Origin: Microbacterium sp. 2FI
Lineage (GTDB): Bacteria; Actinomycetota; Actinomycetes; Actinomycetales; Microbacteriaceae
Assembly: GCF_005502885.1 (NCBI RefSeq)
Contig: NZ_SCMR01000014.1
Coordinates: 1-64,000, forward strand
Reading direction: 5' to 3'
Length of the DNA stretch: 64,000 nucleotides
This document shows positions 1 to 6,185 of this stretch, piece by piece. The notes beneath the pieces are model-generated. The model was not told where the DNA came from. It saw only the letters and a program-made list of their open reading frames with translations, and did no database searches. Numbering within the stretch: position 1 is the stretch's first letter; each line of letters begins with the position of its first letter. Made by a program: the position numbers and the translations under genes.

Positions 1-289
1 TGGGGCTGGGTGGGCCTGCGGCGTCCGATGCCGGACCCTCGACCACGAGCACCGTGACGGCGGCCGCCGCCCCGACGAGGAGGGTCGCGCCCGCCGCGAG
101 CACGAAGGCCAGCACCCATCGCGCCGCCCGCGGATGCCGGACGTGCTGCGCGGGGATCGGCGGGGCAGCGGTGGCGTCGGTGGTGGCGTCCGTCGTCCGG
201 GCACTCCGGTTCGCCTCGTCGCGCCGTGCTCGATACGCGCGGCGAGACTCCGGGTGCCCGTGGGGCTCGGGGTCCGTCACGTTGCCCAT
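1..289 (-). CDS. Partial single-pass membrane protein, hypothetical
   Basis: The N-terminal part of a gene runs off the left edge of the window. The ATG at 289 has a strong GGGAGAG ribosome site just upstream. The visible 96 residues hold a charged, Arg/Glu-rich cytoplasmic N-terminus (MGNVTDPEPHGHPESRRAYR), a Pro/Ala-rich stretch, then one hydrophobic segment at about residues 62-85 (WVLAFVLAAGATLLVGAAAA) followed by a Ser/Pro-rich start of an extracytoplasmic part. This is the usual shape of actinobacterial membrane-anchored or exported proteins with an N-terminal signal anchor. The function lies in the missing part and I do not recognise it. It is divergent from the radical SAM gene, with which it shares the 290-402 promoter region. 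Confidence 0.6.
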   Translation of the reverse strand, partial: MGNVTDPEPHGHPESRRAYRARRDEANRSARTTDATTDATAAPPIPAQHVRHPRAARWVLAFVLAAGATLLVGAAAAVTVLVVEGPASDAAGPPSP

Positions 290-402
290 TGTCTCTCCCG
301 CGAGCGTGCCGGGTCGAATGCGTCGGCATCCGGTGTCTGGATGGTTTCGAATGCCACCCTTTCACGGTTGACACTAAATCGAATCTATGTTCCCCTGGTG
401 AC
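290..402. promoter_or_regulatory. Divergent promoter region of the membrane protein and radical SAM genes
   Basis: This 113-base gap contains the most AT-rich stretch locally (360-391). A TTGACA at 368-373 and a TATGTT at 386-391 are visible, but their spacing (12 bases) is too short for them to be a -35/-10 pair. TATGTT alone, 11 bases before the ATG at 403, could be the -10 of a nearly leaderless radical SAM transcript. Promoter assignment is tentative. Confidence 0.3.
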
Positions 403-1992
403 ATGAGATGGCAAGGTCAGGAGCTGGGCGTCCCCGACGCTGCGGCGCTCCCCGGCCTCGAGCAGCTCAACGGCCTCGTGCAGTCGGTGACGACGCCCGA
501 CTTCGCGGGGGTCACGTTCCACGAGGTGCTCGCGAAGACCGCGCTCAACCGTGTGCCGGGGGCATCGGCGATGCCGTTCGACTGGACGGTCAACCCCTAT
601 CGGGGATGCAGTCATGCATGCGTCTACTGCCTACACCCCGACACGCTCGTGCTGACAGGGGATGGACGGCAGCAGGCGATCGGCTCGCTGATGATGGGCG
701 ACGACATCATCGGGACCGAGGTTCGAGGCGACTACCGCCGGTATGTTCGCACGACGGTCCTGGCGAAGTGGACCACCCGCAAAGGCGCCTATCGCGTCAC
801 GCTCGCTGACGGCACCGTGCTCATTGCGAGTGGCGATCACCGATTCCTCAGCGATCGCGGGTGGAAGCACGTCGCAGGCTCCACCAGCGGCTCAGGCCGC
901 CGCCCCCACCTGACGGCGAACAACAGGCTCATGGGATTCGGGCTCGGGCGCGCAGGCGAGGACAGCGTCGGCACGGCCGTCAAGACGGTCGCCGACCTTC
1001 GGGTCATCAGTGTCGAGGATCTCGGTGAGGACATCGAGCTGGTCGACATCACGACCGGGACGGGCGACTTCGTCGCCAACGGCGTCATCAGCCACAACTG
1101 CTTCGCCCGCGGAACGCACGAGTATCTCGAGCTCGACGCGGGGCGCGACTTCGACACCCAGGTGATCGTCAAGATCAACGTCGCCGAGGTGCTGCGGCGC
1201 GAGCTCGCCCGGGGGTCGTGGACGCGCGAGCCGGTCATGCTCGGCACCAACACCGACCCGTACCAGCGTGCCGAGGGGCGCTACCGGCTCATGCCCGGCA
1301 TCGTCTCGGCGCTCACGGACTCGGGCACGCCGTTCTCGATCCTGACGAAGGGGACGCTGCTGCGGCGCGATCTGCCGATGCTGCAGGATGCCGCATCCAC
1401 CGTGCCCGTCTCGATCGCGATGTCGATCGCGGTGTTCGACGACGCGCTCCAGCATCTGATCGAGCCGGGCACGCCGACCGCGTCGGCGCGACTCGAGACG
1501 GTGCGCGCGGCCGCCGAGGCCGGATTCCGGGTGACGGTGTTCCTCATGCCGATCCTCCCCCATCTCACCGACTCGATCGCCGCGATCGATCATGCGCTCA
1601 CGCGGATCAAGGCGGCGGGCGCATCGCGGGTGGTCTACGGCGCGCTGCACCTGCGACCGGGAGCCAAGCAGTGGTTCATGCGGTGGCTCGAGGAGCAGCA
1701 TCCCGAGCTCGTCTCGTCATACCTCGGGCTGTATCCCGGGGTGTCTGCCACCGCTCCCAAGGCGTATCGCTCATGGCTCGGCAAACGGGTGCGTCCGCTC
1801 ATGCGGGTACATGGCCTCGACGGTCACGACGAGGACGACCACCCGCGCGGTACGCCGGTCGCCGGCCTCGCGGCACGGTCGGATCAGCGGGCGGCGAGCG
1901 TCGTGACGACCTCGCGCGGACGCGCGGTGGCCGGGGCTTTGGCGCGGGATGATCGCGTCGGCAGCGGGGAAGCGCCGGCGATGCTGTTCTGA
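403..1992 (+). CDS. Intein-containing Rv2578c-family radical SAM protein
   Basis: The product is 529 residues, of which 157 are an intein, leaving a 372-residue host protein. The ATG at 403 gives MRWQGQEL, matching the family's MRW start; an upstream in-frame start would add about 59 unrelated residues. The N-terminal extein ends in CSHACVY; the next Cys begins the intein, and the C-terminal extein restarts CFARGTHEYL. Splicing therefore rebuilds the radical SAM Cx3Cx2C [4Fe-4S] motif. Downstream, the GTNTDPYQRAEGRY and LTKGTLLRRD motifs and the terminal LF are typical of Rv2578c-like proteins. The substrate of the family is unknown to me. The last 109 bases overlap, in convergent orientation, the end of the hydrolase gene on the minus strand. 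No good Shine-Dalgarno site precedes the start. Confidence 0.9.
   Translation: MRWQGQELGVPDAAALPGLEQLNGLVQSVTTPDFAGVTFHEVLAKTALNRVPGASAMPFDWTVNPYRGCSHACVYCLHPDTLVLTGDGRQQAIGSLMMGDDIIGTEVRGDYRRYVRTTVLAKWTTRKGAYRVTLADGTVLIASGDHRFLSDRGWKHVAGSTSGSGRRPHLTANNRLMGFGLGRAGEDSVGTAVKTVADLRVISVEDLGEDIELVDITTGTGDFVANGVISHNCFARGTHEYLELDAGRDFDTQVIVKINVAEVLRRELARGSWTREPVMLGTNTDPYQRAEGRYRLMPGIVSALTDSGTPFSILTKGTLLRRDLPMLQDAASTVPVSIAMSIAVFDDALQHLIEPGTPTASARLETVRAAAEAGFRVTVFLMPILPHLTDSIAAIDHALTRIKAAGASRVVYGALHLRPGAKQWFMRWLEEQHPELVSSYLGLYPGVSATAPKAYRSWLGKRVRPLMRVHGLDGHDEDDHPRGTPVAGLAARSDQRAASVVTTSRGRAVAGALARDDRVGSGEAPAMLF
628..1098 (+). other. Mini-intein (157 residues) inside the radical SAM gene
   Basis: The intein starts with Cys1 (codon 628-630) in CLHPDTLVLTGDG and ends with the classic block G ISHN at 1087-1098, followed by the extein Cys+1 at 1099. 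Block B is visible as SGDHRFL and block F as VDITTGTGDFVANG. At 157 residues it is too small to hold a LAGLIDADG homing endonuclease, so it is a splicing-only mini-intein. Before splicing, intein Cys1 occupies the place of the third cluster cysteine, so the precursor also shows Cx3Cx2C. Confidence 0.92.
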
Positions 1993-2894
1993 TCGAGGGT
2001 TCGGGCGCCGGGCTTGGCGACCGCGAGCATGTCGATCACGGCGTCGAGGACGGGGTCTGCCTCGAGCACGCGATTGTGGCCGAAGCTCCGCGTGACGAGG
2101 GTGTGCGCACCCGGGTTCGCGGATGCGATGCGCGAGACCTCGCCGAGCGGCACGAGCCGATCGCGCTCATCGTGCACGGCGAGCAGCGGGATGCCGGCCG
2201 GCAGCGGTCGCCGCACGGGTGAGAGCCGGGCGAACGGATCGGCCTCGCCGGCGAAGTAGCGTTCTGCGAACCGCGTGCGAAGTGCGGCCGCGGTGGCGTC
2301 TCCGTAGTCGAGCATGGCCTGGAACTGGATCAGCAGCGTGTCGGCGTCGGCGGGCGCGGCCACCGTGACGACCCGGTCGATCACGACCCCGTCGGCCGCC
2401 GCGATGAGCGTCGCGAGCCCGCCGAACGAGTGCCCGATCGCCGCGTGCAGACGGCCGTACCGGCGCTGCAGGGCTCCGAAGGCCTCGATCCAGTCGATGA
2501 GGTATGTGCCGTTCCCCGGAGTCTCGCCGTGGCCGGGCGCATCGAACGCGACGACGCGATGCCCTTCGGCGACGAGCTCGCGCACCAGGACCGCGAACTG
2601 ACTCGCACGTCCGTTCCAGCCGTGTGCGAGTGCGACCACGGTGTCGCCGCGGCCCCACTCGTAGACGACGACATCCACGCCGGTTCGTGCGAGCCCTGGG
2701 ATGTGGACGGTCGAGCGGCGCGCCTGCGCCATTGTCGGCTGCTCTCGCAGGCCGACGGGGCGCGGTGCGGCGACGCGGGCGAACAGCGGAAGCGCGATGG
2801 CGGCGCCCGCACGAGGCGACAGCGCGCCGACGTTCCGGACGACGGCGCCTACCGCCGAGAGTGCGAGGTTCACGGCTTCTCCGATCCATGGCAT
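1884..2894 (-). CDS. Alpha/beta hydrolase
   Basis: The product is a 336-residue alpha/beta-hydrolase-fold protein. It shows the oxyanion region LAHGWNGRASQF, the conserved FDAPGHGE, the nucleophile elbow GHSFGG (Ser), a late acid in HDERDRLVP (Asp) and the catalytic His in SFGHNRVLE. A hydrophobic N-terminal stretch (about residues 5-45) suggests membrane association. The ATG at 2894 is chosen because it sits at the edge of the doubled operator shared with the divergent tetR gene. A longer in-frame reading to 3326 would run through that operator and into tetR. The C-terminal tail overlaps the radical SAM gene tail to tail. Probably repressed by the neighbouring TetR protein; the substrate is unknown. 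Confidence 0.85.
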   Translation of the reverse strand: MPWIGEAVNLALSAVGAVVRNVGALSPRAGAAIALPLFARVAAPRPVGLREQPTMAQARRSTVHIPGLARTGVDVVVYEWGRGDTVVALAHGWNGRASQFAVLVRELVAEGHRVVAFDAPGHGETPGNGTYLIDWIEAFGALQRRYGRLHAAIGHSFGGLATLIAAADGVVIDRVVTVAAPADADTLLIQFQAMLDYGDATAAALRTRFAERYFAGEADPFARLSPVRRPLPAGIPLLAVHDERDRLVPLGEVSRIASANPGAHTLVTRSFGHNRVLEADPVLDAVIDMLAVAKPGARTLDQNSIAGASPLPTRSSRAKAPATARPREVVTTLAAR

Positions 2895-2900
2895 CCAGGT

Positions 2901-2942
2901 ATACGAACGATCGTACGTATGAATACGAACGATCGTACGGTA
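2901..2942. promoter_or_regulatory. Doubled palindromic operator between hydrolase and tetR
   Basis: The 16-mer TACGAACGATCGTACG occurs twice, at 2902-2917 and 2924-2939, with a 22-base period. The first copy sits in a 20-base near-perfect palindrome (2901-2920) centred on ACGATCGT with one mismatched pair; the second keeps the 14-base core. The second copy directly precedes the TAACCT -10 hexamer of tetR. This is the expected layout of a TetR autoregulatory site controlling both divergent genes. Confidence 0.75.
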
Positions 2943-2946
2943 ACCT
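2941..2946 (+). promoter_or_regulatory. Leaderless -10 element of tetR
   Basis: TAACCT lies exactly six bases before the GTG start at 2953, so transcription is expected to begin at the start codon. It abuts the second operator palindrome. Confidence 0.55.
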
Positions 2947-2952
2947 CGGGGC

Positions 2953-3615
2953 GTGGCACAAGCGCAGCAGGACGGACGCCGGATCCGCGGCGACGAGTCG
3001 CGGCGTGTGATCCTCGCGCACGCGATCGACACGGCATCCGTCGATGGGCTCGACGGGCTCACGATCGGACGCCTCGCCGATGCCGCCGGGCACAGCAAGA
3101 GCGGCGTCGCCACGCTTTTCGGGTCGAAGGAGCAGCTGCAGCTCGCGACGGTGGCCGCGGCCCGCGAGGTCTTCGTCGAGCGCGTCATCGCTCCGGCGCG
3201 GGCGTCATCCGACCGCGGGCTGGAGCGTGTGTGCGCGCTCATCTCGGCGTGGCTCGCGTACTCCGACGAGCGCGTCTTCCGCGGTGGCTGCTTCTTCGCC
3301 GCGGCATCCGTCGAGCTCGATGCCAAGCCGGGGCCGGTGCGCGATGCGGTCGTGGCCGCAACGCAGTCCTGGGAGGACTACCTGACGCTGTCGATCCAGC
3401 GCGCGATCGATGCGGGCGAGCTGCCGCTGCTCGATGACGCGGCCCAGCTCACGTTCGAGGTCGTCTCGTTCCTCGAGGCCGCCAACACCCGGTCGCTCCT
3501 GCACGCGAGCATCGAGCCGTACGCCCGCGCCGCGACGGCGCTGCGATCGCGGCTGCTCGCGCTCGGCGGCGACCCCGGCCGCGTGTCGGGCATCGTCGCA
3601 GTCGCGGCCGCCTGA
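2953..3615 (+). CDS. TetR/AcrR family transcriptional regulator
   Basis: The product is 220 residues. The N-terminal helix-turn-helix is clear (ILAHAIDTASVDGLDGLTIG, then ADAAGHSKSGVATLFGSKEQL, residues about 20-65). The C-terminal ligand domain carries a TetR_C-like pattern with FRGGCFFAAAS around residue 115. The GTG start at 2953 lacks a Shine-Dalgarno site but fits a leaderless promoter (TAACCT six bases upstream). It is divergent from the alpha/beta hydrolase gene across a doubled palindrome that is its probable operator, so it most likely represses itself and the hydrolase. The ligand is unknown. Confidence 0.88.
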   Translation: MAQAQQDGRRIRGDESRRVILAHAIDTASVDGLDGLTIGRLADAAGHSKSGVATLFGSKEQLQLATVAAAREVFVERVIAPARASSDRGLERVCALISAWLAYSDERVFRGGCFFAAASVELDAKPGPVRDAVVAATQSWEDYLTLSIQRAIDAGELPLLDDAAQLTFEVVSFLEAANTRSLLHASIEPYARAATALRSRLLALGGDPGRVSGIVAVAAA

Positions 3616-3741
3616 CCCCTCCGCCCAGCTCGACCGTCGGGGTTTCCCACCGCCTCGATAGCCGTCCGCCCCCGGCACCCACGCACCGGCATCCTGTTTC
3701 AAACCGACCGGCGACGCCACAATGAGTGGAGGAGGCCCTTC

Positions 3742-5007
3742 ATGGCACGGTTCCTGATCTCGGCGATGCCGTTCTCGGGCCACGTCGCGCCCATGCGCGC
3801 GGTGGCGGCGGCGCTGGTCGGGCGCGGGCACGACGTGAGGTTCTACAGCGGAGCCGCTTTCCGCGACGCGATCGAGTCGACCGGTGCGCGGTTCGTGCCC
3901 TGGCAGGCGGCACCCGACTTCGACGAGAACGACCTGCAGCCGACCTTCCCACGGCTCGTCGGCAAGAAAGGGTTCGGCCAGCTCCTGATCAACGTGGAGG
4001 ACGTGTTCATCAACACCTCCCCCGCCCAGGTCGAGGACCTCCGCGCCGAGGCCGAGCGCGAGACGTGGGATGCGATCGTCGGCGACGAGATGTCGATCGG
4101 CACGGCCCTTTTCGCCGAGCTCACGGCCTGCCCCTGGGCCACCGTCGCGATCGTGCCCCTCAACCTGGTGGGATCTCAAGGCCCGCCGAGCGGGATGGGG
4201 ATCGTGCCCGGCCGCAATCCGCTCACAAAGGCGAGGGATGCTGCACTCCGCGCGGCCGTGCCGCTCATCTCACGGTCGTTGAGCGCTGCGATCGGCCGCG
4301 CGCGGCAGTCCGTGGAGCTGGCGCCGACCCGACTCACCATGGACAAGCTCGTATTCTCGCCGCAGCTGGTCGTCGCCAGCGGCGCCCCGGCGCTCGATTA
4401 CGAGCGCACCGATCGGCCGGAATCGCTCCACTTCGTCGGCGAGCTTCGGACGCCGGGTGCATCCGCAGCGGAAGACCTGCCGTCGTGGTGGAGCGAGCTC
4501 GAGGGCAGGCGGGTCGTCCACGTCACCCAGGGCACGCAGAACATCGACCCCGAGGATCTCATCCGTCCGGCGCTCGAAGCCCTCGCCGACGAGGATGTGC
4601 TCGTCGTGGTCACAACGGGTGCGCGCGGGCACGACGAGCTGCCGTTCCCGGTGCCGCCGAATGCGCGGGTGGCCGGCTTCCTGCCGCACGCCGAGCTGCT
4701 GCCGCGCGTCGATGCGGTCATCACCAACGGAGGCTGGGGCGGCACCCTCGCGGCGCTCGCCCACGGCATCCCCCTCGTCATCGCCGGAGGCGACCTCGAC
4801 AAGCCCGAGATCGCCGCGCGCGTCGCGTGGGCGGGAGCGGGCGTGAACCTGCGCACCGGAACGCCGTCGGTGACCGAGGTCGCGGACGGCTACCGTCACG
4901 TCGTCACCCACCCGGCGATTCGGGATGCCGCCGCCCGCGTCGGCGCGCAACTGCGATCGCTCGGCGGTGCCCCGCGCGCGGCTGAGCTGCTCGAGACGCT
5001 CACGTGA
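3742..5007 (+). CDS. GT1-family glycosyltransferase (macrolide-type)
   Basis: The product is 421 residues with the two-domain GT-B layout of UDP-sugar glycosyltransferases. It starts MARFLISAMPFSGHVAPMRA, where the His in SGHV is the usual catalytic base. The C-terminal donor-binding domain has VHVTQGT (about residue 255) and the ITNGGWGGTLAALAHGIPLV signature, which replaces the common HGG with NGG, and GDLDKPEIAARV. A GGAGGAGG ribosome site lies 8-13 bases before the ATG at 3742. A CACAAT hexamer near 3718 may be a -10. It stands alone, so the acceptor (small hydrophobic molecule or antibiotic) cannot be inferred. Confidence 0.85.
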   Translation: MARFLISAMPFSGHVAPMRAVAAALVGRGHDVRFYSGAAFRDAIESTGARFVPWQAAPDFDENDLQPTFPRLVGKKGFGQLLINVEDVFINTSPAQVEDLRAEAERETWDAIVGDEMSIGTALFAELTACPWATVAIVPLNLVGSQGPPSGMGIVPGRNPLTKARDAALRAAVPLISRSLSAAIGRARQSVELAPTRLTMDKLVFSPQLVVASGAPALDYERTDRPESLHFVGELRTPGASAAEDLPSWWSELEGRRVVHVTQGTQNIDPEDLIRPALEALADEDVLVVVTTGARGHDELPFPVPPNARVAGFLPHAELLPRVDAVITNGGWGGTLAALAHGIPLVIAGGDLDKPEIAARVAWAGAGVNLRTGTPSVTEVADGYRHVVTHPAIRDAAARVGAQLRSLGGAPRAAELLETLT

Positions 5008-5013
5008 GTGGGG

Positions 5014-5029
5014 ACCGGACCGCTCCGGT
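5014..5029 (+). terminator. Short hairpin after the glycosyltransferase gene
   Basis: ACCGGA (5014-5019), loop CCGC and TCCGGT (5024-5029) form a 6-bp stem just past the stop codon. No T tract follows, so terminator function is weakly supported. Confidence 0.3.
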
Positions 5030-5042
5030 GCTCGCCTGATCG

Positions 5043-5966
5043 TTACGGCAGAGCGCTGCGGATCGCGGCTGCGTAGGCGACGTAACCCGCCGCGTTCGGG
5101 TGGAAGCTGTTGGTGCTGCTGAGCCACCGCCAGTCATTGATCCACGGACTCGAACTGCCGATGCCACGGCCCGCGAACGCGGGTTCGACATCGACGAACG
5201 TCGCGCCGTTCGCCGTGGCGACCTGCTCGATCACGTCGTTGAGGGCAGAGGTCTCCAGGTTCACCTCGTCGGCCCACGCGTACTTCGGGTTCACTCCCGA
5301 CGCGTTGAGCCAGAACAGCCGCGGGTAGCCGGTCACCATCACGGTGGCATTCGGCGCCCGAAGCTTGACCGCGGTGATGACCCCGGCCAGGTTCGCCCGG
5401 AAGCCCTCGGACTGCGCGAGCGCCGCACCGGCGTCGATCTCGGACCGGCAGCTCGAGCTCGGAAGCACGAAGCAGTTCTGCATCACATCCGCGAAGCCCA
5501 CATCGTTGCCGCCCACCGTCACCGTCACCGTCTTCAGGGTGGTCGAAAGCGACGCGGCCTGCGACGTCACGGCGGCGGTGTCTGCACCCGAGCAGGCCAG
5601 GAATGAAACGAGCTGCTTATCGGTGTCGGATCCCAGCAGGCTCGGATAGCTCTTCGAGCTGCGGTAGCACGTGTTGTCGAGGTAGCTGCCCGCGCCCACG
5701 CCCGAGGCGAAGGAGTCGCCGATCGCCCCCCAGGCCGCTTCGGTTGTCCCACCACCACCGCCACCGCCGCCGCCACCCTTGCCGCCGCCGTTGCCGCCCT
5801 TCCCAGCGAGCACGCTGATGCCGGCAGCCGAGGCCGGTGGTGCGGCGATGGTCGCCGCCACGACGATCCCGCCGGCGAGAAGAAGCCCCGCGACGGCGAG
5901 GGCGATCTGCCGGCGGCGGCGCGGCGAAGCACCTGCGGCCGACATGGCACCTGCGAATCCGGACAT
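5043..5966 (-). CDS. Secreted SGNH/GDSL-family esterase
   Basis: The product is 307 residues. An Arg-rich start, a hydrophobic segment (about residues 20-40) and an Ala-rich cleavage region (PPASAAG) make a signal peptide, so the enzyme acts outside the cell. A glycine run of about 20 residues links it to the catalytic domain. The family blocks are all present: block I GDSFASG (Ser nucleophile), block III GGNDVGF, and block V NSFHPNAAGY with the catalytic His; Cys pairs (TCYRSSKSYP, LACSGA, NCFVLPSSSCR) suggest disulfides. The ATG at 5966 has GGGGAGG upstream. Activity on lipids or acylated polysaccharide is likely from the family; the exact substrate is not known. Confidence 0.88.
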   Translation of the reverse strand: MSGFAGAMSAAGASPRRRRQIALAVAGLLLAGGIVVAATIAAPPASAAGISVLAGKGGNGGGKGGGGGGGGGGTTEAAWGAIGDSFASGVGAGSYLDNTCYRSSKSYPSLLGSDTDKQLVSFLACSGADTAAVTSQAASLSTTLKTVTVTVGGNDVGFADVMQNCFVLPSSSCRSEIDAGAALAQSEGFRANLAGVITAVKLRAPNATVMVTGYPRLFWLNASGVNPKYAWADEVNLETSALNDVIEQVATANGATFVDVEPAFAGRGIGSSSPWINDWRWLSSTNSFHPNAAGYVAYAAAIRSALP

Positions 5967-6125
5967 CGGAACCTCCCCGTTCCATCGATGACACGCTGCG
6001 CGAACGACGGTCTCCCCAGACATCCCTTCGCCGCGGCGGTCCCCACCGTCGCGTCGCGTTCTCCCCGGTTCGTGCGCTGGTGTCAGGTATAGCACCGGCA
6101 TCCCGCCGCGGATAGACGGTGCGCG

Positions 6126-6170
6126 AAAAAGCGCGGGCTCCGCCGGGCCGAAGCCCGAAGCGGAGCCCGC
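6126..6170 (-). terminator. Intrinsic terminator of the DEAD-box helicase gene
   Basis: An 11-bp perfect stem (6133-6143 with 6160-6170) encloses a 16-base loop. Read on the minus strand it is followed by TTTTT (6126-6130), right after the helicase stop codon at 6186. Confidence 0.8.
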
Positions 6171-6185
6171 GATCGACTGACCGGG

